Below, piece by piece: positions 1 through 8,373 of a stretch of DNA of 20,294 bases (its first letter is position 1; every line of letters begins with the position of its first letter). Position numbers and translations under genes: made by a program. The stretch covers positions 1-20,294 of the forward strand of contig JBAXXY010000032.1 of the NCBI GenBank assembly GCA_037127655.1. The letters are read 5' to 3'. This stretch comes from GWF2-38-69 sp037127655 (GTDB taxonomy: Bacteria; Verrucomicrobiota; Lentisphaeria; Victivallales; GWF2-38-69). The notes below the pieces were generated by a model. That model was not told where the DNA came from and did not search any database. It saw nothing but the letters and a program-made list of their open reading frames with translations.

Positions 1-530
1 CTACTGTTACTACTTACTATATGTACCTTCCGACCTATCTATCTAAAGTTTTTAAATATGAACTCTCTACAGTATTTGTTTATAACTCAGCTGCCCTTGT
101 CTTCCTCATACTTGCAACGATACTTACAGGTATTTTTTCTGACAGAAGCAAGATTAATAATAAGGTTATATATCTCATAGGGGCATTAATAGTGGCTCTT
201 TTCTCGATTGCAGCTTTTGATATCATGAAAGGGCATAATCCGCTTTTGATGACATTGATGTTCCTGATTATAAGCATCGGAGTAGGGTTGGTTTCATCAG
301 TATTTGTATTGCTTCTAATAAAAACATTTCCGCCAAATATCAGATTTTCAGGAGTTTCAGCGGCTTATAATATTTCATTTGCAGTTTTTGGAGGTCTGAC
401 ACCGCTTATAAATACCATGCTTATAGAGCATTCACAAAACCCGATGGCTCCGGCATATTTTCTGATCGCTGTCAATATTATCGGAGTTATTGCACTATTG
501 AAAATAAAATTTCTTAAGGAAGAAGTTTAG
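1..530 (+). CDS. MFS transporter, metabolite:H+ symporter-like, C-terminal part (5' end outside window)
   Basis: The reading frame is open from the left edge (codons from base 3) to the stop at 528-530, so only the C-terminal half of a transporter is present; the ATG at 21 is internal. About 175 residues remain, with roughly five to six hydrophobic helices. A motif-A-like loop (GIFSDRSK) lies between two helices, as in the central repeat of MFS carriers. The segment FPPNIRFSGVSAAYNISFA followed by FGGLTPLI matches the pattern I associate with the metabolite:H+ symporter family (ProP, KgtP, ShiA types), where FP-R-R/T-G-S-YN-FGG-P is conserved. Such carriers import osmolytes or organic acids with protons at the inner membrane. 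The substrate cannot be read from this fragment. The next gene, also an MFS carrier, starts 27 bp downstream on the same strand, so they may be co-transcribed. Confidence 0.85.
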   Translation, partial: TVTTYYMYLPTYLSKVFKYELSTVFVYNSAALVFLILATILTGIFSDRSKINNKVIYLIGALIVALFSIAAFDIMKGHNPLLMTLMFLIISIGVGLVSSVFVLLLIKTFPPNIRFSGVSAAYNISFAVFGGLTPLINTMLIEHSQNPMAPAYFLIAVNIIGVIALLKIKFLKEEV

Positions 531-557
531 CTTAATTTTAAAGTAAATATTCTGATT

Positions 558-1829
558 ATGCCAGACATAGTTCAAACTCAAAATAACAGCCGTTTTAAAG
601 CCTGGAGCTCCTGGGGAACTCTTGCGCTCTTTCCGCTTTTTATTTTATCTCTTCAATTTTCTCTTACAGTAATGATTCAGCCGCTCAAAGCAGAGTTTGC
701 TCTTAATGATGTTTGGATCGGTTTACTGGGAGCAAGTTATGCTATTCTCTATACAATTCTTCAAATCCCCATAGGCTCTCTGGTCGATAAATTTGGTTCA
801 AGGAAAATAACTTTGATCTCAATTGTGGGATGCACGATTTGCGTTGTGCTTTTTGCACTATCGAAAAGCTTTTATTGGGCGCTTATTTCCAGAGTGGGAA
901 TAGGTCTATTTGCGGCGCCTGCTTTCACTTTGGCTTTTTATTCTGCTGGTAAATGGTTTGACATAAAAACCTTTGGCATACTTGTAGCCCTAACTGAAGC
1001 ATCCGGAGATCTCGGCGGTGTTCTAGGAACGAGCCTTCTTGCAGTAATTGTTGCTAATTACGGTTGGAGAAATACTAATCTTATTTTAGCCATGATAGGA
1101 GTAGTTATTTTTATAATGGCGATACTTTTTGTTAAAGACAAAGAAAATCCGCGTATAAAGACCGATGAAAAGATAAACCAGAAGTCAAGTGGTCACAGCA
1201 TATTGCATATTCTGGCAATAGTCATGAGGAATAAGCAAATCTGGATATGCGGGTTGTGCAGTGGTTTGCTCTTTGCTCAGCTTAATGCATTTGGCGGTTT
1301 GTGGGGAGTTCCTTTCCTTATGACGAAATATCAGCTTGATTTGGTGGACGCTGGTTGGTTAATATCGCTAATGTATATAGGAGCTGCCGTTTTTAGTCCT
1401 TTTATGGCTATTTTGTCCAATAAAATCAAGAATAAAATATTACTGATCAGAGCGTGCTCAGTAGTCTTGTTTGCACTTTTTATCAGTGTGATTTATCTGC
1501 CTCTCGGGACAGGAATTTTCTTGCATATCTGCCTCTTTCTTATAGGGATGATATGTTCTGTTTATATTTTATTCTTTTCAATAACCAAGAGTATTGTCAA
1601 TGATAAGGTATGCGCTACAGCTCTGTCATTAACAAATGTTCTTTGCGGAGCGATTGGCGCTCTGATTCTTCAGCCTTTTATTGGTTGGATTCTGCATATT
1701 ATTGATATTATGGATCTGGGTAAGTATGATGTTGCAGTCGTCCCTTATTTTATTGCTCTTTCTCTATTTCCACTCTCAATGATGCTTCTCTATTACCTTA
1801 CAGGAAAACTCAGGCAGCCGAGAAGTTGA
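558..1829 (+). CDS. MFS transporter, 12 TM, unknown substrate
   Basis: This is a complete 423-residue inner-membrane carrier, the usual length for a 12-helix MFS protein. A cytoplasmic N-terminus of about 20 residues leads into the first helix near residue 23. The loop 2-3 signature GSLVDKFGSRKI (motif A, G-x-L-x-D-x-x-G-x-R) is intact. A conserved-looking segment near residues 140-155 (FGILVALTEASGDLGG) resembles the helix 4-5 region of organic-anion and sugar-phosphate type carriers. A charged central loop (KDKENPRIKTDEKINQKSS) separates the two six-helix halves. The start ATG at 558 has no convincing Shine-Dalgarno sequence; no better start lies before the first helix. The gene ends 30 bp before the convergent RND gene, with no strong terminator hairpin between them. 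The substrate is unknown. Confidence 0.85.
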   Translation: MPDIVQTQNNSRFKAWSSWGTLALFPLFILSLQFSLTVMIQPLKAEFALNDVWIGLLGASYAILYTILQIPIGSLVDKFGSRKITLISIVGCTICVVLFALSKSFYWALISRVGIGLFAAPAFTLAFYSAGKWFDIKTFGILVALTEASGDLGGVLGTSLLAVIVANYGWRNTNLILAMIGVVIFIMAILFVKDKENPRIKTDEKINQKSSGHSILHILAIVMRNKQIWICGLCSGLLFAQLNAFGGLWGVPFLMTKYQLDLVDAGWLISLMYIGAAVFSPFMAILSNKIKNKILLIRACSVVLFALFISVIYLPLGTGIFLHICLFLIGMICSVYILFFSITKSIVNDKVCATALSLTNVLCGAIGALILQPFIGWILHIIDIMDLGKYDVAVVPYFIALSLFPLSMMLLYYLTGKLRQPRS

Positions 1830-1859
1830 TGGTTGTCAGTTTTTAGTTGATACTACATC

Positions 1860-4800
1860 TTAAACTTTCTTCTTTCTTGCCATAAATTTCTCGTGGAGTT
1901 TCTGCATGGCAATGAATACTCCTGGCGTGATGTACAGAGTGATAACTTGTGAGAATATCATTCCCCCTACGATGATGAGGCCCAATGAACGCCTGACAGA
2001 ACCATCTGCTCCATAGCCAAGGGCTATCGGAAGAGCCCCCATAATAGCAGTCAAACCAGTCATCAAAATCGGTCTGAACCTAACAAGGCATGCATTGTGG
2101 ATAGCTTCTCGTGGCGGAACATTTTCGTTCATTTGCTGGATGGCAAAATCTACCATCATAATGCCGTTTTTAGCTACAATACCAAGCAAAAGGAAAATCC
2201 CCACATAAGCGTATAGAGATAAGTCTGCTCCGAAAAGAAGCAGTGTTCCGAGCCCTCCGACTGTGGCAGTAGGCAGAGTGGTTAGAACAGTGAAAGGATG
2301 GATGAAGCTTTCATAGAGTATTCCAAGAACTACATACTTGAGGAATATAGCAATAAGAACGAGAATAAGCAGACTCTTTATGGTATTAATGAACTGCTGA
2401 ATTTCTCCTTGGAACATTCCGCCTATTTCCGGAGGGAAGATTACCGATGCATATGAATTGATCGCATTTGTCGCTTCTTCCATGCTGATTCCGGGAGATA
2501 GGTTAAAGGATATTGTAGCGGCGGCTAACTGCTGATAGTGCGTTACCGTCGAAGGGGTAACAGTCGTTTTCCATTCGGCTATTGTAGATAGTGGGATGAG
2601 TTTTCCTGTCGTGGAAGATTTTACATAGATGTTTGCGAGGTCTTCTGGTGATACGCTGAATTCCTCTTTAGCTTCAATTATTACATCGTAAGTATTTGTG
2701 CCTTTGTTAAACTGTGTTGAAGAATAATGGCTGAATGCTGAAGATATTGCGCCTTCGATGTTATTAGCCGTAATTCCTAAACTGGACGCTTTTTTCCTAA
2801 GAATAGAGAGCTTTATGACAGGCATATTGAGTTCCACATCACTCTGAACATCGCTGAATATCTTATCTGTCTGCATTTTGTCAACCATCTGCGCGGCATA
2901 TTTGTCAACCGAGTTTTCATCAATTCCTGTGACTAGATATGAGTATTGGGCGCCCTGGGCAGTATTTTTTGCTCCGGTAGCTATTTGAAGGACTGGTTTG
3001 GGCGCAAGATATATTGAAGCGATGTTATATGGGATAGCAGAAAAGTATTTCTTCATATTGCCAAGTACAGTGTCCATATCCTGCCGTTTTGAAGAATCTT
3101 TTAAAATAGCCATGATCATCCCGCTTGACTGGTCAGCTCCTTCATTTGAACCTGTCATTGTAAAGAAACGGTCAATATTCGGGTCTTTCCTCATGTCTTC
3201 ATTTGCGTAATTTTGATATTCTCTCATCTGTGAAGCTGAGACTCCGAGAGGGCCCTTGATGCGTCCTGTGATCATTCCGCTGTCTCCTTTAGGAAGAAAG
3301 GTTTTTGGCGTCATTATATAGAAGACTACTGTCCCGACAATACATAGAGTCCACAGGAAGAAAGCCAATGACGGTCTGTCTAGGAATATTTTTAGTGACT
3401 TGGAATAAGCTGAAATCATCTTATCAAGATATTTGTCTTTAACGATCTCAAATTTGTTCTTTTTAGCAAGGGATATCGGAGAGAGCATATAGGCGCTCAT
3501 CATCGGGGTCAGAGTCAGGGAAAGGATACATGATGCAAAAATAGTGATTATGACAGTGATGGAAAATTCTCTGAATGTTCTTCCTACGATTCCCTGCATG
3601 AAGACAATCGGGATGAAGACAATTGCAAGCGAGATAGTCATCGAGATAATAGAAGGGGTTATCTCTTTTGCGCTCTTTATAGCGGCATTGAATGGATCAA
3701 CTCCGTTTTCTATATGTCTTGTGGTGTTTTCGAGAACCACGATGGAGTCATCGACTATGAATCCGATGGCAAGTATTATCGCCATTAAAGACAAATTATC
3801 TATCGTATAACCAAGGAAATACATTGGAAGAAAAGTAAAGACTATTGTGATGGGAAGTATTACTCCAGGAATAATCGTATCTCTGATTCTGCCCAAGAAT
3901 ATATAGATGACGATAAGGACGAAGATGAAGGCTAGAACGAGTGTTGTCTGAACATCTATTATTGATTTTATAATAGTAGTCGAACTATCCTGTACTATGT
4001 CGATGTGGACATCATTAGGCAGCTGTTTGGAAGCATCGGCCAGAAGTTTTTTGACGGATTTTGCAAGGGCTACTGTGTTGGAATCAGATTTTCTTGTGAT
4101 GAAGAGCATTATCGGGTTAGTGATGGCTTCCTGGTCTTTTTTATAGAACTTGAGATTGAAATTTCTATTTTCCGAGGACATCGTGGCATTGCCTATATCT
4201 CTTATCCTGACTGGTTTATTGTCCTGATACTTAACTATGAGTTCATTATATTCTTTTGCAGTCTTTAACTGGGCGTCGGCCTGAATAGTAAAAGAATGTG
4301 TGCTTCCGCTGATAGTGCCGCCTGATGAGGATATATTTTCAGCATTGATTGCATTGTTCACATCGCCGAAAGTTACGCCGCGCGAAGCCATCAACTTCGG
4401 GTCTATGTCAATCCTTACAGCATAAGGCGAACCATTTATATCCACTTTTGAAACACCGTCAAGCATTGTAAGAGGCTGGACTACTCTCTGGTTGATGAGA
4501 TCGTAAAGCTTTGCTCTTGAGAGTTTGTCTGAGTAAGCCATGACATACATGATAGGCCTGTCTGACGGATTGTATTTGGAGAATGTAGGTTCATCCACAT
4601 TATCAGGAAGACTTCTCGAAGCTTTTGATATGGCGCTTTGAATGTCAGGTATCAGTTCATTGACGCTTCGGGATATATTGAAAGTAAGCATTATTCGCGA
4701 AGAACCGTCAGTATTGACGGAGATGATGTTTTCTATGCCTGAAATCTGCGTACATTGTTTTTCAATAGGGTTTGCGACTGTGCTTGCCATTGTTTCAGGG

Positions 4801-4964
4801 CTGCACCCGCTGTTGAAAGCATAAATCGTTACTACCGGGTACTCAACGGAAGGAAGATCGGAAACAGGTATCTCAAAGTAAGCTGCCCCTCCGAAAATCA
4901 GGGCTGTTACTACAAGCAATATTGTAGCTACAGGTCGTCTTATGAATATTTCAGAGAAATTCAT
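1860..4964 (-). CDS. RND efflux pump, AcrB/MdtC (HAE-1) class
   Basis: This 1034-residue protein has the full length expected of an inner-membrane RND drug exporter. It begins with the family-typical MNFSEIFIRRPVATILL and first helix, then a large periplasmic porter domain, the central helices, a second periplasmic domain and the last helix block. The proton-relay residues are visible: Asp405-Asp406 in IVDDSIVVLENT and Lys932 in GIVAKNGIMMVDF, equivalent to AcrB Asp407, Asp408 and Lys940. The sequence resembles MdtB/MdtC and similar pumps. It would export drugs, bile-like compounds or metabolites by proton antiport in complex with the adaptor encoded 11 bp upstream. No TolC-type outer membrane channel is encoded in the window, so the channel must come from elsewhere. 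The C-terminus is basic (RKKKV). Substrate range cannot be predicted. Confidence 0.95.
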   Translation of the reverse strand: MNFSEIFIRRPVATILLVVTALIFGGAAYFEIPVSDLPSVEYPVVTIYAFNSGCSPETMASTVANPIEKQCTQISGIENIISVNTDGSSRIMLTFNISRSVNELIPDIQSAISKASRSLPDNVDEPTFSKYNPSDRPIMYVMAYSDKLSRAKLYDLINQRVVQPLTMLDGVSKVDINGSPYAVRIDIDPKLMASRGVTFGDVNNAINAENISSSGGTISGSTHSFTIQADAQLKTAKEYNELIVKYQDNKPVRIRDIGNATMSSENRNFNLKFYKKDQEAITNPIMLFITRKSDSNTVALAKSVKKLLADASKQLPNDVHIDIVQDSSTTIIKSIIDVQTTLVLAFIFVLIVIYIFLGRIRDTIIPGVILPITIVFTFLPMYFLGYTIDNLSLMAIILAIGFIVDDSIVVLENTTRHIENGVDPFNAAIKSAKEITPSIISMTISLAIVFIPIVFMQGIVGRTFREFSITVIITIFASCILSLTLTPMMSAYMLSPISLAKKNKFEIVKDKYLDKMISAYSKSLKIFLDRPSLAFFLWTLCIVGTVVFYIMTPKTFLPKGDSGMITGRIKGPLGVSASQMREYQNYANEDMRKDPNIDRFFTMTGSNEGADQSSGMIMAILKDSSKRQDMDTVLGNMKKYFSAIPYNIASIYLAPKPVLQIATGAKNTAQGAQYSYLVTGIDENSVDKYAAQMVDKMQTDKIFSDVQSDVELNMPVIKLSILRKKASSLGITANNIEGAISSAFSHYSSTQFNKGTNTYDVIIEAKEEFSVSPEDLANIYVKSSTTGKLIPLSTIAEWKTTVTPSTVTHYQQLAAATISFNLSPGISMEEATNAINSYASVIFPPEIGGMFQGEIQQFINTIKSLLILVLIAIFLKYVVLGILYESFIHPFTVLTTLPTATVGGLGTLLLFGADLSLYAYVGIFLLLGIVAKNGIMMVDFAIQQMNENVPPREAIHNACLVRFRPILMTGLTAIMGALPIALGYGADGSVRRSLGLIIVGGMIFSQVITLYITPGVFIAMQKLHEKFMARKKKV

Positions 4965-4975
4965 CTGATACTGCC

Positions 4976-6136
4976 TTAATTTGAGTTTTTTACCAGATTT
5001 GCTGTATCGGACGATATATCTTTTGGAGGCTCTATTATGTCAACTTTCATTCCAGTCGCTAAACCCTGAAGTCCAACAGTAATGATCCTGTCGCCGTTTG
5101 AAATGCCCGACTTATTATTAAGAACAAACGATTTCTCATACACTCCGACCGTGGTAACAGGGACAGTATCAACCATGTTATTGTCTTTTAATTTGTAAAG
5201 ATAATGCCCTTCAGGTCCCATCTGAATGGCCGATCTCGGGACTAGTATTGCATCTTTCCTGGTTCCCAGAAGTAGCTTAATATCTGCATATTGACCCGGG
5301 AGGAGTTCATTATTTTTATTTTCGATCTCAGCTCTGAGAGAAATTGTGCCTGTGGCAACATCACTTGAGTTATTAAGGAAACTCAAAACGCCTTCATAGT
5401 CTTTATTTTTTATTTTATTGTTATTGGTCAGTTTTTTAACATAAATAAAAACCTTAAGGTCTCCATTCTTCAGAGCTTCTTTCAGTCTTCCTATGTTCTT
5501 CTCAGGAAGCGTAAAATCTATGTAGAGTTTTGTGGTATCTTTAATATTCAGAAGTATATCTGCAGGTGTGACATAATTTCCTACATCAGTATTGTCTATT
5601 CCTATTACTCCATCTATAGGGGAGCGGATAGCGCAATATTCTATATTAATTGTGTCCAGAAGCAGTTTTGCCCTGTCCGTTTCAATTTTAGCAAGAGAGC
5701 CCTCCAGATCTGTTTTCATTTTCTCGTAATCTTGTTTTGGTAAAGCGCCTTTTTGGGCAAGAGAGGCATTTCTTGAAACAAGATATTCCTTTAGTTTGGC
5801 ATCTGCTGTGTCCTGCTTAATGGCCGCTTTGTCATTTAAGGCATTTGCTTCAAATATGGCAGTATCTAAAGTCAGTAGCATATCTCCTTTTTTAATGAAA
5901 GCAGCTTTTTCGAAGTAAATGTTCTTGATTTCGCCTGATACTTTTGGTTTGATATTGACATTCTGCGATTCTCTCAGGTTGCCGAATGTATCAATGTAAA
6001 TCGGAATGTCTTTGACCACAGCGCTTGCTACTTGAACTTTAGGGTTTGGTTTGTTCATTATTTTGCTGTTTGAATCGCCGCATGCACTTAGAAGCAAAGT
6101 AAAAATGAGAGGCAAAAAATTATAGAAATATTTCAT
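4976..6136 (-). CDS. RND efflux adaptor (membrane fusion protein) lipoprotein
   Basis: This 386-residue periplasmic adaptor begins with a lipoprotein signal: a hydrophobic stretch and lipobox LLSAC put the lipidated cysteine at residue 19. After it come the typical adaptor parts: a first barrel/lipoyl half (VNIKPKVSGEIKNIYFEKAAFIKKG), a helical hairpin rich in Ala, Lys and Glu (about residues 90-150, DTAIFEANALNDKAAIKQD onward), the second lipoyl half (IRSPIDGVIGIDNTDVGNYV), a beta-barrel domain, and a C-terminal membrane-proximal domain with ILVPRSAIQMGPEGHYLYKL. It should bridge the RND pump 11 bp downstream to an outer membrane channel. On the minus strand an AAGG about 9 nt before the ATG serves as a plausible ribosome binding site. 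It lies 23 bp after the DAHP synthase stop, suggesting one transcript. Confidence 0.93.
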   Translation of the reverse strand: MKYFYNFLPLIFTLLLSACGDSNSKIMNKPNPKVQVASAVVKDIPIYIDTFGNLRESQNVNIKPKVSGEIKNIYFEKAAFIKKGDMLLTLDTAIFEANALNDKAAIKQDTADAKLKEYLVSRNASLAQKGALPKQDYEKMKTDLEGSLAKIETDRAKLLLDTINIEYCAIRSPIDGVIGIDNTDVGNYVTPADILLNIKDTTKLYIDFTLPEKNIGRLKEALKNGDLKVFIYVKKLTNNNKIKNKDYEGVLSFLNNSSDVATGTISLRAEIENKNNELLPGQYADIKLLLGTRKDAILVPRSAIQMGPEGHYLYKLKDNNMVDTVPVTTVGVYEKSFVLNNKSGISNGDRIITVGLQGLATGMKVDIIEPPKDISSDTANLVKNSN

Positions 6137-6159
6137 ATTTAATAACCTTGATAAGCAAA

Positions 6160-7194
6160 TTATAGTTTCGAATATATTTCAAGAAGCAAAGTTTCAGTAT
6201 CATTCCATCCTAAACACTCGTCAGTGATGGAAATTCCGTATTTTAGTTTTTCTTTTTCCATGTGATTTTGTTTGCCGTGAAGAAGGTTGCTCTCAATCAT
6301 CACTCCGATGATGCTATCCTCACCGGATATTTTCTGATTAACAATGTCTCTAAGAACTTCTTTTTGTCTGGATGCCTGTTTGTTGGAGTTTGCATGGCTG
6401 CAGTCGATAATGATGTTAGCTTTTAAGCTCATTCTCTTAAGTAGTTCTCTAGCGTAGGCAGTGTATTCTGATGTGTAATTTGGCCCATTTGCTCCGCCTC
6501 TCAGGACTAGATGAGCATATGGGTTGCCTTTTGTGTGAAAAATTCCGCTTCTTCCGTCCTCAAGCAAACCCAAGAAGGCATGTTTGTGTATGGCCGACTG
6601 GATGGCCTCTACAGCTGTTTTGATGCTTCCGTCTGTGGTGTTTTTGAACCCGACTGGCATAGACAAACCGCTCGCCAACTGCCTGTGGGTCTGCGATTCA
6701 GTAGTTCTTGCTCCAATCGCCGCCCATGAAATAAGGTCTGCGATATATTGCGCAGTAACAGGGTCAAGAATTTCAGTAGCCGTAGGTAAACCGAGCTCAT
6801 CTATTTGAAGAAGTAATTTTCTGGCCTTTTCCAAGCCTGCGGCCATATTGCAAGACTCATTTAGTTCAGGGTCATAGATCATTCCTTTCCAGCCAATTGT
6901 GGTCCTTGGTTTCTCGAAGTAAACTCTCATAACTATCAGGATTTTGTCGTCTATTTTTTTATTGAGAGAGCTTAATTTTTGCGCATACTCAAGAGCTTCT
7001 TCAGAACTGTGGATTGAGCAGGGTCCTACAATCACGATAAATTTGTTGAGTTTCCTGTCCATTATGTCCTGGATAGACTCTCTGTGCCTGGTTACTCCTT
7101 CAGAGGCTTTCAGAGATAAAGGGAGCTTTGTTTTAAGTTCAAATGGAGTCAGAAGAGGTTCAAACTTAGCAATATTTATATTGTCTTTAAACAT
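6160..7194 (-). CDS. 3-deoxy-7-phosphoheptulonate (DAHP) synthase, class I AroF/AroG/AroH type
   Basis: This cytoplasmic enzyme condenses phosphoenolpyruvate and erythrose 4-phosphate into DAHP, the first step of the shikimate pathway. The length, 344 residues, fits the E. coli AroG-type enzymes (about 350). The diagnostic blocks are present: GPCSIH (residues 57-62), MRVYFEKPRTTIGWKG (89-104), GARTTESQTHRQLASG (161-176), LRGGANGPNY and DCSHANSNKQ. The four metal ligands known in AroG are conserved as Cys59, His267, Glu301 and Asp325. An N-terminal extension like the one carrying the allosteric contacts of AroG is present, so feedback inhibition is likely, but I cannot tell which amino acid acts; hence no isozyme symbol is given. 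It is the first gene of a minus-strand set with the RND adaptor and pump, an unusual partnership. Confidence 0.95.
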   Translation of the reverse strand: MFKDNINIAKFEPLLTPFELKTKLPLSLKASEGVTRHRESIQDIMDRKLNKFIVIVGPCSIHSSEEALEYAQKLSSLNKKIDDKILIVMRVYFEKPRTTIGWKGMIYDPELNESCNMAAGLEKARKLLLQIDELGLPTATEILDPVTAQYIADLISWAAIGARTTESQTHRQLASGLSMPVGFKNTTDGSIKTAVEAIQSAIHKHAFLGLLEDGRSGIFHTKGNPYAHLVLRGGANGPNYTSEYTAYARELLKRMSLKANIIIDCSHANSNKQASRQKEVLRDIVNQKISGEDSIIGVMIESNLLHGKQNHMEKEKLKYGISITDECLGWNDTETLLLEIYSKL

Positions 7195-7211
7195 GATAAA
7201 CGGCCTATTTT

Positions 7212-7241
7212 TTTATAAGATTATAAATAATATTTGTTCAA
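7212..7241 (-). promoter_or_regulatory. Candidate promoter of the DAHP synthase gene
   Basis: On the minus strand, TTGAAC (7241-7236) is followed after 18 bp by TATAAA (7217-7212). A perfect TATAAT (7225-7220) also lies inside the spacer but has no good -35 partner. The region is very AT-rich, so chance matches are common. The predicted transcript would have a very short leader. The -35 element lies inside the 16-bp palindrome at 7230-7245. Confidence 0.3.
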
Positions 7242-7245
7242 ATAT
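7230..7245. promoter_or_regulatory. 16-bp palindrome in divergent promoter region, possible operator
   Basis: ATATTTG-TT-CAAATAT is a perfect 7-bp inverted repeat around a 2-bp centre. It sits between the divergent DAHP synthase and phosphodiesterase genes and overlaps the candidate -35 of the former. The size and placement suit a dimeric repressor site, but AT-rich palindromes arise easily by chance and no regulator gene is present. It does not look like a TyrR or TrpR box. Confidence 0.35.
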
Positions 7246-7320
7246 GTTCATTCTATCACAAATACACTAAACTTTGAGAAAAATCGTATCTAAAAGCAAA
7301 ATTAAAAATAAAGGAGATTT

Positions 7321-8373
7321 ATGAAGATTCATAAAATGTTATGTTCGGGGGTTCTTTTTATGTCAGCTCTAATATGTTTCGGGGATGAACCATCAGTAGT
7401 GAAATACAATGGTGTTCCAGTTAACGGAGAAACCATTCAGGTCTATTCACATAGAGCCGCCAGAGGGCTAATGCCTGAACAGACTATGCCGGCTTATGTA
7501 GAAACTCTTCGTCTTGGCGCCGACTATGTGGATATGGACATCGGAATAACAAAAGACGGCGTGATTGTAATTACGCATGATTTGGGTTTAAATCCGAATC
7601 TTACCAGAGATGAAAACGGAAAGTGGGTAACTGAAGCTATACCGATTCACTCAATGACTCTTGAACAAGTTCAGAAATACAATGTAGGAATGCTCAAACC
7701 TGACTCAAAATACGGTTCATACTTTCCTCATCAACGCTCTGTTGACACTCCTATTCCTACGCTTAAATCCGTAGTTGATTATGTTAAAAAAGTCGCAGGG
7801 GATAAAGTTGGATTCCAGATAGAAATAAAGAATGACCCGACAAAACCACAGTTAACCGTTTCTCCTAAAGAATTTGCTGAAACCCTCTATAAATTTATGA
7901 AAGAAGAAGACATCATTGATAGGACAGAAGTTCAGGCTTTTGACTGGCAATGCCTTGTCGAACTCAACAAACTAGACCCGAAAATTAAAACAGCTTATCT
8001 CACTGACCATACTACAGAGGTCATGAATGATTCAGAACCAGGCACCTGGATTGCAGGGCTCAAACCTAAAGATTATGATTACTCTCTTCCGAAAATGGTC
8101 AAACACCTTGGCGGATACTGCTGGGAGCCATTCGAAATGGACTTAACTAAGAAAGATCTTGATGAAGCTCACAAACTCGGACTTAAAGTTGTCGTTTGGG
8201 GATGGCCTGAGGAAGAAGGCAGTGAATTCAGCTATCCTGAAGTCATTAAAATGATAGACTGGAAAGTTGATGGTATAATAACAGATAGACCGGATATTCT
8301 TAAAGGACTTCTTGCTTCTCGCGGGTACAATCTTCCGCAAGGTTTCTTCATTAAAGAAGAGATTGTCAAGTAA
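7321..8373 (+). CDS. Secreted glycerophosphodiester phosphodiesterase (GDPD family)
   Basis: The enzyme family hydrolyses glycerophosphodiesters to glycerol 3-phosphate and an alcohol, using a divalent metal in a TIM barrel. This 350-residue protein starts with a Sec signal (residues 1 to about 21, MKIHKMLCSGVLFMSALICF), so it should act in the periplasm. The catalytic pattern is clear: His44-Arg45 and Glu53 in YSHRAARGLMPEQTMPAY, the metal-binding pair at Asp71 and Asp73 in VDMDIGITKDG, the second catalytic histidine His86 in ITHD, and Glu168 in FQIEIK. Asp71 stands where most family members have Glu. The end (DGIITDRPDIL) is also typical of the family. An AAAGGAGA ribosome site lies a few bases before the ATG. 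The stop overlaps the next start by one base, implying translational coupling with the molybdopterin-fold protein. The cysteine at 19 does not fit a lipobox. Confidence 0.92.
   Translation: MKIHKMLCSGVLFMSALICFGDEPSVVKYNGVPVNGETIQVYSHRAARGLMPEQTMPAYVETLRLGADYVDMDIGITKDGVIVITHDLGLNPNLTRDENGKWVTEAIPIHSMTLEQVQKYNVGMLKPDSKYGSYFPHQRSVDTPIPTLKSVVDYVKKVAGDKVGFQIEIKNDPTKPQLTVSPKEFAETLYKFMKEEDIIDRTEVQAFDWQCLVELNKLDPKIKTAYLTDHTTEVMNDSEPGTWIAGLKPKDYDYSLPKMVKHLGGYCWEPFEMDLTKKDLDEAHKLGLKVVVWGWPEEEGSEFSYPEVIKMIDWKVDGIITDRPDILKGLLASRGYNLPQGFFIKEEIVK

Noticed and set aside
1830..1859. Bidirectional terminator between the convergent MFS and RND genes
   Set aside because: The 30-bp gap has repeated GTTGAT-like words but no stable hairpin with a T-tract.
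6944..7270. 108-residue plus-strand ORF over the DAHP synthase start and the intergenic region
   Set aside because: Antisense to the conserved N-terminus of DAHP synthase and without recognisable domain or ribosome site.
7321..7380. Lipoprotein signal on the GDPD (cysteine 19)
   Set aside because: The residues before the cysteine (ALI) do not fit a lipobox, which needs a small residue just before it; a Sec signal fits better.
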